This document shows, piece after piece, positions 1 to 12,087 of a stretch of 64,000 nt of DNA (positions are counted from its first letter, which is position 1; each line of letters opens with the position of its first letter). The DNA lies in assembly GCF_022965805.1 (NCBI RefSeq), contig NC_133109.1:2185001-2249000 (forward strand), given 5' to 3'. Source of the DNA: Primulina eburnea. Lineage: Eukaryota; Streptophyta; Magnoliopsida; Lamiales; Gesneriaceae. The notes beneath the pieces were generated by a model, which worked only from the letters and a program-made list of their open reading frames with translations, made no database searches and was not told where the DNA came from. Both the position numbers and the translations under genes were made by a program.

Positions 1-315
1 GCCCGCATTTTCCTGCAGTTGAGCTCTCTTGTACTGGGATGATCTTGGAATTTTTAAGCCTGAATCTTGGATTTCAAGTTTTTCCGAGTTCTTGAACTGT
101 GTTTTTTGCGAGATTTCCTGGGTAATTCAAGTTTTTACCTTCTGTTCTTAAAATTTCTACTTTGGTGTAAATTTTGTTGAAAGGTGGTTTTCTCAGTTAG
201 TCCTGCGTGCTTGAGGTGAAAAAGATACGATCTTTCTCATAATTAGTGAGGTTTGTTCTAAGAATCTTCCGAGTTTTAAGGATTTTGTAGGTGTCTGTTA
301 TAGTTTAGGGTATTA
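1..315 (+). other. Leader region of the AHL gene
   Basis: This stretch precedes the AHL start codon and is pyrimidine- and T-rich, like a plant 5' UTR or promoter-proximal DNA. I see no convincing open frame. The gene's own promoter probably begins before the window. No TATA box or UTR intron could be assigned with confidence. Confidence 0.4.
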
Positions 316-3300
316 ATGGAGGAGAAAGAAGGATTCATGGGCTCTGGAGTTGCAGTGAGAGGTGACGAAGCTCCTCAGAGCTTCAGGGTGGAGCCAGTAG
401 TGGAAAATTCGAGCCAATTAGGGGGATCCACTGCTCCGCCGGCGTCGGAAGTGCCGCCAGCAAGTGTGGCGGCACAGGCGGCCGTGGAGGTGATGAAGAA
501 GAAGAGGGGAAGGCCAAGAAAGTATGCGCCAGATGGTTCTATTGTGGCACTGTCACCTATGCCTATATCGGCTTCAATTCCGCTGACTGGTGACTATTCA
601 GCGTGGAATCAGAGTTTGGGTGGAAGGGTTGACTCCTTCAAGAAGAAAAAAAAGTTGAAACTCGAAAGTCCAGGTACCCATTTTCTATGTTGATATTATA
701 TTCGTTTGGTTTGTGAAGAAAAATATGAAATTTGTTTGTTCTGAGATCGTGCTGTTATTATCTTTGTTGTATGTCAAAGGTGGACCCAAGATTTTGTTGA
801 GAGGAGATAGAGAGAAAAGGGACGTTTTAGTAATATTTGATGGGGGTGAAATTGGAAATCTTGTGGGAGAAAAATATGCATAAAATTTGGAAACCAAGTG
901 GTAAATCTGTTGGCCACGAGTGTGGAGAATCTAGATCTACTTATCTTCTTTTTTCTTAGTGCTTCTCTTTGCTATTTTGTTCTGTGTCATGGGGTCAAGT
1001 TTATAAATATAGCACGAAATAAGTGTCACGTTTAGAATGTGGAAATTTATATACGCTGATAATTGTTGAGAATCAATTTTGTTTATAATGCTGTCTTTTG
1101 GCTGATGTGACAGAATAAGCATCTCTCTTTTTTACTGTATAATTGTGTGCAATCGTTCATAAGTGGTAATGTACGAATTAAGTAAATGGTCGAAAAATAT
1201 GTGGATCTGAACCATGATACAGGTGGACTTGGACTTCTGATAAAGACATTATTAACCTGGTAACATGCAGAATTATCAACATTAAAGCACCTCTCTCGGC
1301 GTGGGTCCTGACCTCAGTTTATGTATTAGCATTTGTTCCTCTTTATGTTTCTAAACATGCAAATTAGATAACGATAGAGCTGAAAAGTAGTACTTAGCAC
1401 AGAAATTATCTTCTACAAAAGTCAGACTCAGAAAGTTGTTTTGTCCATGTTTTTTCGATGTTTTATCATAGAATTCACAACTAACTGAATACCATGACTT
1501 TGTAAATGGATTGCGAGATCCAAAAGGGATAGGGAACAAAATTTGTGGACTCCCATTACACCGATCGTGCATTTTGTTTGTGTGGTTGGTGTGGAACTGA
1601 TGAAAATAGTTTCAGTGATTTCTGATCTTGTAACTTATGCTAGCCATAGTATGTGAATATTATTTGTACTCGTGGATATGGAAATAATAATTTTCTTTAG
1701 TTACTTGCTAATTAGATTGTTTTTATTGAATGATTTAATACCTTGATTTGTTTTTATGTTGTAGGGGGGACGATGGGTTATTCTGCAGGTGGAAGTTTTA
1801 CACCCCATGTGATCACCGTTAACGCCGGCGAGGTACTTGTCATCTGAAGAACTTTGTTATTCTTTCTGGTTCATATTTTCTTTTAATAGTGATTGGTTTT
1901 ATAAAATTTCTTTATTTTAATCATTAAGTCCTATAGAAATTCTTAAAATTTGATAGGAATAAAAAGCAGTCATTGTCTCATAATTTGAATCTAGGTTGTA
2001 ATAGTAATTTCCAAGCATATGTTCCAACTTAATAATGGCATTGTTAACTTTAACAAGATCTTCTCTGATTATATGTACTATGGTATTTGAAAAACTATCA
2101 TTCCAACTATGACTTATTTTAATCATGGAAGAGCTAAGACACCGTCATTCTAAAGAGGTGTAGATATCAATTCATGCATTGCTATTGTTGATTACTCTGA
2201 GCTTGGCTTTTAGTAAATCGTCCAACTTAGATAAGATGACTTATGGCAATTCACTCGTGCATACATGTGTTTCGAAGAGTCGAAAATGAGCTATATTGGA
2301 TGCTTAAATGAACATTCGTCGGATTGGGGTCTCACTGCCCATTTTATTTTTTGCTATATTTATTCTTTTTTTATCAGGATGTTAGTATGAAGATACTATC
2401 CTTTTCTCAGCAAGGATCTAGAGCCATTTGCATTCTTGCTGCAAATGGCGCTATCTCAAATGTTACACTGCGGCAACCTAATTCTTCTGGCGGTACTTTG
2501 ACCTGTGAGGTATTGGTTGGTCTTATGTAATTGATCTTTCATTCATGTAAATTGTGAAATTTAGACATAGAAATATGATTTCGCCTCACGTTCCGAGTTT
2601 TTTGAATTTTACTTTCGCCTACCTCACATGAATTTTTGGCTACATGATTATTTCATCCATCACTAGCAAGAATCTTATACAGGATACAATGCCTCAGTTT
2701 TTGTTTTTTGGAAGAACAATGCCTTAGTTTTAAACGACATGTATGTTCATTGTACAGGGGAATTTTGAGATTCTTTCGTTGACGGGATCATTTATTCTGA
2801 ATGATGATGGTTTGACAAAAAGTAGATCTGGTGGAATGAGCATCTCTCTGGCCGGGCCGGATGGCCGGGTACTGGGGGGCGGTCTAGCTGGCATGCTAGT
2901 GGCTGCAGGCTCTGTTCAGGTTTGAGAATTGTTGTCATATGTAATTTTTGTGACTTTTTGCCTTGTAGATGGTAAGAATGAGTATCGGTCGTCAAATATT
3001 TCAAATATAAGTAAAATAGATTTCAAATAATCCATTTGAATTCCAGTGACAAACGGGATATTACAACTTCCTTGTCCGCCCCTCTACGTCGTTATTTACG
3101 TAGGAAATATTCATGAAAACATTCTGTTCTTGTGGATTTTTTTAGGTTTAAATACTTTTTTTTAAACCTTTGAATGCAACAGGTTGTGATTGGCAGTTTT
3201 CTTCACGGACACCAGCAGGAGCAGAAGCCCAAGAAACCAAGATACGAGCACACAATAACATTCGGACCCTCCTCCAGTAACCCTATCTCTGAAGAAAGAT

Positions 3301-3464
3301 ATGACGTACCCTATAATGGACCGAAGCCTAATCCGACCACTTCCATCTCCTTTCATGGGGACTACAAGTTTGCTTCTTCGAACTCCATTCCAGGTTCCAA
3401 GATTACCGACATTGACAATAATCTGTCACTAACCGGTGAAGATTCTGGAGAGCAAAGCCATTGA
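316..3464 (+). CDS. AHL: AT-hook motif nuclear-localized protein (AHL), 5 exons
   Basis: Exons by reading GT-AG borders: 316-673, 1765-1832, 2378-2509, 2758-2919 and 3183-3464, joining to 1,002 nt (333 aa). The AT-hook core RGRPRKY, preceded by KKK, is at residues 64-70. The PPC/DUF296 domain starts near residue 130 with SFTPHVITVNAGE and continues over exons 3-5 (SFSQQG, AICILAANG, SNVTLRQP, FEILSLTGSF, SGGMSISLAGPDG, VVIGSFL). AHL proteins bind the minor groove of AT-rich DNA in the nucleus, form trimers through PPC, and regulate growth, flowering and defence genes. Only the RGRPRKY-type hook is clear; where some relatives have a second hook there is a lysine run (KKKKK, about residues 109-113). 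A spliced single-hook clade B member (type III in the usual scheme) therefore fits. The tail after PPC is Ser/Pro/Asn-rich and poorly conserved. The start ATG lies in a plausible context and opens the only frame into the AT-hook. Confidence 0.93.
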
Positions 3465-4440
3465 ATAACTTGCTGATCATATACCATGTGCCTATCTTTA
3501 TCTTAGGTGTAGAAAGCCTCAGGCTCACTTATTCTGACCCGTTTACTAAGCGAGGACTCCTCGTTGTTACAGAAGAAAGTCGAGTACGATTTGTCAACAA
3601 GAAGTTATTCTGTTTCTTGTTGAGGATACTGTAGGTTAGGAGTGACTTCTGGTAGCCTTGCATTTCTTGTGAGTTTTTCTTCTGTTGTGTAAAACTTGTA
3701 TTTTATATGTATGAAACTGGGATCTGTTGTTTTGTAGTTCAGAAATTGAAATCTACTGCTGGCTTGATTCAATAAATCACATTTTCAAACAGACAATCAA
3801 CTTCGAAAGACAAGAATCAGAGACTTTCAAGTCAACCGGAACTCTTCTCTTCCTTTTTTATTTAAGGCCGGAAAGATTTCGGCCATTGATTTGGTCTGAA
3901 GGTCTGCTCTTATGTTTTGAATTTGCTGATTTTTTTTTTTAAATTAAAATACTTACGTGGAGTTGATAGACATCTAAAAAATTTCATTAGATTAACTTTT
4001 ATTTATTTAAAATATTTTTATATGACAATATAAATATTTTTAATTATCGATTTAATTTACGAAAAACAATAAATAATTCATTACTAAATTTATTACAATT
4101 AAACTTTAATCATTCAAATCAATTCAAAAATTTTATTTAGTTAATTAATAATTTTTAAAAATACATAACAATAATTTTCAATATTAATAAATAATCAAAC
4201 TTAAAATAATTTCATTTATTTTAAATAAATTTTTGTATAAACAATATATTAATTTTATTTTTGACAATATATCTGATAAAAAAATAAACATGACAATTAT
4301 TTATGTTAAATTTTTTGCAATTAGTGTAATTTTATAAGATTTTAAATATTTAGTTTTTTTTATAGTTATTCTTATATATAGTTGATAAATTTTTAATAGA
4401 GTCATTAAAACTTTATTAACATTTTAAATACTTGTAGAAT
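3465..4440. other. 3' UTR of AHL and AT-rich intergenic DNA
   Basis: The first 200-300 bases are probably the AHL 3' UTR. From about 3,930 the DNA becomes extremely A/T-rich with long T and A runs. No gene, RNA or clear repeat was seen. Confidence 0.5.
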
Positions 4441-4618
4441 GGGTCTCATGTGAGACTGTCTCACGAATCTTAATTTGTGAGACGAATCAACTCTATCTAT
4501 ATTCACAATAAAAAGTAATAATCTTAGCATAAAAAGTAATACTTTTTCATGGATGACTCAACTAAGATATCCGTCTCATAAATACGACTCGTGAGACCGT
4601 CTCACACAAGTTTTTGCC
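4441..4618 (+). mobile_element. MITE, GTGAGAC-palindrome family, copy 1
   Basis: Full-length copy (~178 bp). It starts GGTCTCATGTGAGAC and ends CACACAAGTTTTTGCC. Each end holds a 15 bp palindrome of the form GTGAGAC-N-GTCTCAC. Inside are the family's paired AAAAAGTAAT motifs and TTTTTCATGGAT. No coding capacity. No target duplication was obvious. It is listed as a MITE from its repeated structure in this window. Confidence 0.85.
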
Positions 4619-6815
4619 ATACTCGTAAGCTTTTGTAAAATTTTTAAAAGTCAGAATTTTGTAAAGTTTTTTAAAATCAAATTTAAATAATAAAAATTTA
4701 CAAAAAATTATATTAAATATATAAAAATCTAAATTAAATACTTTTAAATTTTTAGACTCTATAAAAATCATTAAACCAGTGAACTCCTTAAAATTTGTTC
4801 GGACATAATCTTGAAAATATGACGGCTCTCTCTGAAGATGAGTCCTCTGAGATAATCAAGTAAAATTCTAAAACGTGGACTGTTTCCATGTCAGCAAACC
4901 ATTGACTAATCAGTCAATTCCATTAGCTAAATGCAAATGGGGCCCAAGCCATGTTCGGAACATTTATTTGAAACATACTTGTGCAACTCTTGTGATACGG
5001 TCTCATAGAATAATTTTAGGACATGACCTTCGACACAGTGGAAAAACTATGGAAATTGTGAGAAAGTGACATCAACCATGAATAATTTGGTGGTTACCAA
5101 ATTCTAAGCACATATATGTGATTATTACGTGAGAAACTGACATCATATACTCATAATTATTGATAAGGTTGTAAAGATTAAATTATATCTATATACACAC
5201 ACATATGGCTGGTGAGTTACCGCGAGACACTGACATGTCGAAAAATTATTAACCCAACTCACTTATTTTATATTTGAGACAGAAACCACGTTATCCAAAC
5301 TTTGATTTTTTTAACAAAAAAATTTATTTCTGCAGATAATATTAATTAGATTGCTCATTTATGTGAATGCATTCTTAATATAAATAACCCTTTAAGTTGT
5401 GAATGGTATGTATACAAAAAAATGTTTTGATGTAGAATTCTAATAGGAGATACTTTAGAACCTTAGTTTAAACAAATTTGGCAAATACATACTATTTATG
5501 AATAGAGGTAAATTAGAACATTTAGGTCTGGTTGTGTTTGGATAGATGATCGAAAGAAAAAAAATTCCGATTGTTTTAAAAATAAAATTTACTCAATGAG
5601 TTTGTATAAATTCCAAATCATAGATTTGAAATTTTTACAATCATTTTTGTTTTTTGTATGTTTTTTTTTTTTTTTTGAAAAAAAAAAAACTAAGGGCAAT
5701 TGTGGTGTTACATTTTTTGTATTAAAAATAAAAATCAATTTCTATTCCAATAATTCCAATCGTGGATCGTGGGATTTTAGCATTTATTATAAAGGCCGCC
5801 TCAATGGGTAGCCCAAAATTACTTCCTACACAATACCGACCAGCCCATAAATTTGAGTTTGAAAAACGGCCCAATGTGCATTAAACTGAAATAGGCCTTA
5901 TATTCAAGGTATTTGACTACGAACAAAAACTGGATTCCTCGACTGCTTCACAAAAACTTTTAATATTTGAGCTCGAGCTTGAATCGGAGCTTTGATAAAC
6001 AAAATTTTTTCACATTGAGTTCGACTCAAACAATTTTTTAGTGCTCTTGCTCGACGCAAGAAGGTGTTCAAGTTTGATTCGATCTCGACCAAGTCATGAG
6101 TTATTTCTGAACAAAAATTTTCCTCTCATTATTTTAGAAAATTACACTCACCCTCATGTCCACAGGGATAAAACTGTGTATAAATATAGTCTTGCAAATA
6201 AATATCTCATAACTATTATTATTTTCTGAAAATAATTATTATATCTCAAAGAATATAAACATCCCAATGACATATAAATAACTTTTGATTGCAATTAAGA
6301 AACATATTGTCTGCATTTATCATCGTGTCTCCAAGACATTTAACTACATTTTGAGGATGAAATTGACAGATGGACTTAATTTCTTTAGCCCACTAAAATT
6401 ATTGACAAAGTGAAAATATTATGTGGTAGTATTTAGTGTTAAAATGTAAGGTGGGGGATCAAATAAAGTTAAAATTTTATAGGGATTTTTTTTAATACTT
6501 CGGAACATGTTGCTGCTATTTTGGTGTGTTATAGGAAAATTCAAAGGGTCAACGTAGTAGTCTACAAACTACGTTGATCAAATAAACTATATCACAAATC
6601 GTGTGTGACAAACTCAAAAATGAGATGGATGAAACAATGAGAGATTGAACTCATGACCTATGCTTACCATATCCTACCATCCAAAACTATCATTGAAGGC
6701 ATTTTTTTCATAGTGATCTTGTTTAACATAATTGAAAGAAAACTTTTTATTAATTGGCATGTTTATATATAAATATAAAAAAAGTAGATAAAGAATCACA
6801 TTTTTATGTATGATT
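4619..6815. other. Intergenic DNA, no gene seen
   Basis: AT-rich DNA with T runs near 5,660-5,690. Open frames are short and show no recognisable protein. I see no RNA gene or complete transposon here. Confidence 0.5.
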
Positions 6816-6960
6816 TTGCAAAAAACTTATGTGAGACGGTCTCACGGGTTATTTTTGTGAGACTGGTTAATTTTGTGAGACGAATATTTTATTTGGGTCA
6901 TTAATGAAAAAATATTGTTTTTATTGTAAATAAGAGTAAGGTTGATCCGTCTCTCGAATA
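6816..6960 (-). mobile_element. MITE, GTGAGAC family, degenerate copy 2
   Basis: Reverse-orientation copy beginning GCAAAAAACTTATGTGAGACGG, with the palindrome GTGAGACGGTCTCAC and a diverged interior (TTTATTTGGGTCATTAATG). The far end is eroded (GATCCGTCTCTCG). Confidence 0.7.
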
Positions 6961-7244
6961 AAGATTTATGACATCATACCTACTGATAATTTTGAATTAT
7001 AGTTATATTTAATTAGATAAAAAATTCACCAAACCATTATTATAGGCGGATATGTTGGCGAAAGAATATTATTTTGAAGAATAAAATTTATATGATTGGA
7101 TAAAACAAATTTTAAATCCTAAATAAAGTATGATGAATAAATTTGTAAGGGGTCCTACGTGCGGGTTCTTTCTCCGTTTAATATTTCAACCAATCTCCCC
7201 TCTGAACTTAAAATGACGCAAACAACCTTATACAAACGAAAATT

Positions 7245-7285
7245 ATCCCACATTGGCCAACCATTAAGAAATAAGCTTGTTATAT
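7245..7285 (+). promoter_or_regulatory. Plant snRNA-type Pol III promoter of U3 (USE + TATA)
   Basis: ATCCCACATTG at 7245-7255 matches the plant snRNA upstream sequence element RTCCCACATCG with one late change. TTATAT at 7280-7285 is the TATA box. The gap of 24 bases is the short spacing typical of Pol III-transcribed plant snRNA-type genes; Pol II genes use about ten bases more. The predicted transcript starts about 25-30 bases downstream of the TATA box. Confidence 0.8.
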
Positions 7286-7309
7286 TCCTCTTAGCAACCA
7301 CTACAGACT

Positions 7310-7525
7310 ACGACCTTACTTGAACAGGATCTGTTCTATAGGCTCGTACATCTGTGTCCTAGAGTTCTAAGGAGGCAGGAAACCAAGTCTGGTGGATGAA
7401 CTATGACTGCAAGATCAGAGCGTGATTAACATGTCCATGGTTCTAAGCCAGCGGATCCGTAGAGGATCGCTCTTGACCCGACTATGGGTTGAGATGGTCT
7501 TGCGGTTGGTCTGACAGACTCCCAA
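7310..7525 (+). ncRNA. U3: U3 small nucleolar RNA (C/D box)
   Basis: U3 guides early pre-rRNA processing in the nucleolus, pairing with the 5' ETS and 18S rRNA in the SSU processome. The 5' end reads ACGACCTTACTTGAACAGG, followed by box A-like GGATCTGTTCTATAG, the most conserved U3 segment. GAAACC and GGATGAAC fall in the hinge/box C' region. GAGATGGTC lies in the box C region, and box D GTCTGA is at 7509-7514. The length of about 216 nt fits plant U3. A run of eight T at 7527-7534 serves as Pol III terminator. The upstream USE/TATA spacing supports Pol III use. It looks intact; whether it is expressed cannot be seen. Confidence 0.9.
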
Positions 7526-7526
7526 A

Positions 7527-7534
7527 TTTTTTTT
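7527..7534 (+). terminator. Pol III poly-T terminator of U3
   Basis: Eight consecutive T directly after the U3 3' end (box D, then 12 bases). Plant U3 is made by Pol III, which stops at such T runs. Confidence 0.75.
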
Positions 7535-8466
7535 GTTTGCGTCCATTTTGAAATTCGATATCTGGGACTTTTGGAAATGTGGGTTATTGGGTTGAGATTA
7601 AAGTGTGCATCCATGCTGTTCGGAACCATGTTTCTTGGTATGTGCTCTTACTCCACTCTGAAGCTTCTCTCCGATCAAATCCCATCTCCCATGGGTAGCC
7701 TCAACGAGTCTCCCAGTAAGCTCCAACTACTACCATGAACTCTTCAAAAACGTGGATAAAAAGGTTATAAGTAAGAAGAAAACCACTAAAACTTTGCAAA
7801 GAATGCACTTGTGCCTGCCGTTATTTTCTTTGTCTGGGCTGGGAATTAGAGGTAGAAAAAAGATAGACTCTTTAGCTACAAGCTTTATGTAGAACAGAAA
7901 GCAAACTAATATCTACACCATAACTTTTTTCAAGTTGCCTAAAAAACAGCAGAGCTTTGCTGGACACGTATAAAAACAACATATAAATGTGTATAAATAT
8001 AGTAAAGAGAATGGAAAATGCTACACTGGACGTCAACCATGGGAAACATATGTAAAATATATATCAGGCTTTGATGTTGAGCAACTCCCATTGAAGAGTG
8101 GATTTTTAAGAGCTTTCTTTGTGTCAGCTCGCTTCTGCCGCACTGCATACCTTACATAATTCCGAATCAATCTTCTTAACATCAGAAAACTCGAAGAAAT
8201 TCAGGAACACGAAGAATAATTTACCCCAACAGAAATCACACAGCATCTTCATATTGGTGCACCATGAGAGTGCTGGAGCAAAATAAATTCAGTAACATGA
8301 AAAATAAATTACCAGCGACCACATTCGTTTTGAGAATTACGCAGCACCTACATCTTGAAAAGTTGAATTATGCAAGTATTTCAAATGGTTTAACTGTTTC
8401 GCATAGCCCGATCGAATTGAAAGAACCCAAAGAACAGCTTTAGAATTTACAGGAAAAAGCTATATC
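7535..8466. other. Intergenic DNA with one unassigned exon-like frame
   Basis: No recognised gene. On the minus strand 8033-8200 is an open frame of about 55 codons ending at a TGA. It reads YAVRQKRADTKKALKNPLF and has protein-like composition, but it has no identified upstream exons. It could be the last exon of an unknown gene or chance. Confidence 0.3.
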
Positions 8467-8572
8467 AGACCGAGTATGTCATTTTGGTGAGCTCCAATAT
8501 TGTTTGTAAAGAAAAAAGACGAAACCATAGGAATGTGCATCGATTATCGACAATTAAACCGAGAGCTATCGG
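8467..8572 (+). pseudogene. Fragment of Ty3/gypsy reverse transcriptase
   Basis: A frame of about 34 codons with one stop reads RPSMSFW, stop, APILFVKKKDETIGMCIDYRQLN. This matches the well-known gypsy RT segment (PWGAPVLFVKKKDG..MCIDYR.LN). No LTRs or other domains adjoin it, so it is an isolated relic. Confidence 0.75.
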
Positions 8573-8810
8573 TTTAAAATTACATATAGAGATATATGGA
8601 TGAAGATGATAAATTTACTATTTTCTGTCCATCCATATATCTCTCCTTAATCACGTCTTAAAAAAATTCAACATCATTGCCAAACTTTGACCGACAACAT
8701 CTCATCCGTCAGATATCATAAGAACCGTTTTTTAGGACAGTAGCATAATCCTGTAGACCTATATGAACGGATTTCAACATCAGCTGGTAGTTACGTTACT
8801 CTAAGAATTT

Positions 8811-8938
8811 GTGGATATTTACTTGTGAGACCAACGACTGTGTTTATATTTACAATAAAAATGATATTTTGATATAAAAAATAAAATATTTTTGTGGATA
8901 TTTTGTGAGTAACTAAAATAGAATACTTGTCTCACGTA
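8811..8938 (+). mobile_element. MITE, GTGAGAC family, very degenerate copy 3
   Basis: Eroded copy with TTGTGAGACCAACG at one end, an interior resembling TTTACAATAAAAATGATATT, and GTCTCACG at the other end. It lies 270 bp before the RPS13 start codon. Confidence 0.45.
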
Positions 8939-9024
8939 ATTAAACCGAGAGCCTTTGAATTTTTGGATTCTTTGATAATACGGAATAAGTGTAATTCAGG
9001 AGCCACGAATCAGGCTTCTTTTGT

Positions 9025-9118
9025 GGCCCATTTTATAGTGGTACAATTATATAGTGCAAGCCCAGATAGTATTGGGCCGCATAAGGAAAGCTCGTTTCAG
9101 CTAAAGATATAACCCTAA
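9025..9118 (+). promoter_or_regulatory. RPS13 promoter: site II motifs and telo-box
   Basis: GGCCCA at 9025-9030 and TGGGCC at 9073-9078 are site II-type elements. AACCCTAA at 9111-9118 is a telo-box core. This pairing is typical of plant ribosomal-protein and translation genes, where TCP-type factors act on site II. The motifs end 92 bases before the ATG. Confidence 0.65.
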
Positions 9119-9209
9119 TCATTTACGATTTCGGCGTTTTGTTTATTCCAGAAAACTGAGCTATATTCAGTGAACGCAGTGCAACGTCGCCGCCGTCTCC
9201 CCCGCCACA

Positions 9210-11026
<1,817 letters not shown>

Positions 11027-11475
11027 ATCAGGGGATGAAAATTCGAGATGGTTACAACTTCAGCCAGGCGATATGCTGGGGCAAACTGCATAATGTGATG
11101 TTAATTCCTCATAGTTCGAGTCATTTTGTTCGACGACAGTGTTGTGGTACTTCAAAATGAATGACAATTTTGAATCTTCTATGTTTTTGTTGTTGTTAAG
11201 TTTGGTACAATTCTATGTGAAATTTTAGCTCTTGGGTTGTACGAGTCAGTGCACCGAGTGTCTTCGACTTAAAACACCCAAGTAGCTCGTTAAAGTGATT
11301 GTTTTCCTAAAAAATGAATTATTAGTAACAAAATTGTTCGGTAAATCTGCCCATTTATACATTGGGACCCATTTTTAATATTTCATTAATATACCAATGG
11401 AATTGATTTTGAGCAAAAATTTAATAAATTGAACTTGAAAAAAAAAATCCCAAAAACCATGTCATTCAAACTAGA
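11027..11475. other. RPS13 3' UTR and intergenic DNA
   Basis: The first ~200 bases are likely the RPS13 3' UTR. The rest is AT-rich with no gene seen. Confidence 0.45.
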
Positions 11476-11648
11476 GTAGGTTTTTTTTGAGATGTCTCAC
11501 GATCTTTATACGGGAGATGAGTTAAGTTATTGATATTTGTAATAAAAAGTAATATTTTTAGTATAAAAATAAATATTTTTTCATGGCTAACCAAATAAAA
11601 AATACGTCTCACAGAATATGATTTGTGATAAAGTTTCACAAATTTTTT
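11476..11648 (+). mobile_element. MITE, GTGAGAC family, diverged copy 4
   Basis: Has GAGATGTCTCACGATCTTTAT at the left, AATAAAAAGTAATATTTTTAG and TTTTTTCATGGCTAACC inside, and ACGTCTCACAGAATATGATT to the right. Both ends are eroded. Confidence 0.7.
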
Positions 11649-11845
11649 TTAATTGAACTATATGATTTTACAAATAATTTATTGATTATATTTGAGTTAC
11701 AATTATTTAATTCATCGCAAATATTTTTGATTATAAAAAAAAATTAAATGTTAGGATTTAAAATCCATTTTATAATTGAACGAAGAGAAATTATAAGACC
11801 GTGATTGGTACATGAATGAAATGAAGTTTGCAATGAAACTATATT

Positions 11846-12003
11846 GAGTGAGTCTTAATATGTGAGACGGGTCAACCCTACTCATATTCACAATAAAAAG
11901 TAATACTCTTAGCATAAAAAATAATACTTTTTCATGGATAACCCAAATAAGAGATCCGTCTCACAAATACGACCCGTGAAACCGTCTCACACAAATTTTT
12001 GCC
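11846..12003 (+). mobile_element. MITE, GTGAGAC family, copy 5 (pICln promoter)
   Basis: Copy lacking the first ~20 bases of the left end. It has TGTGAGACGGGTCAACCCTA, the paired AAAAAGTAATAC / AAAAAATAATAC motifs, TTTTTCATGGATAACCC, and an intact right end to TTTTTGCC. It ends 34 bases before the telo-box of pICln and 85 bases before its ATG. Confidence 0.85.
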
Positions 12004-12036
12004 AACTATATTAATAAAATGGTAATAAATAAATAC

Positions 12037-12045
12037 AAACCCTAA
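12037..12045 (+). promoter_or_regulatory. Telo-box upstream of pICln
   Basis: AAACCCTAA lies 43 bases before the ATG, a common position for plant telo-boxes in housekeeping genes. Confidence 0.55.
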
Positions 12046-12087
12046 GTTGCAACGACTCAAATCCAGCTTAGAGAACCAGGCACCGGA

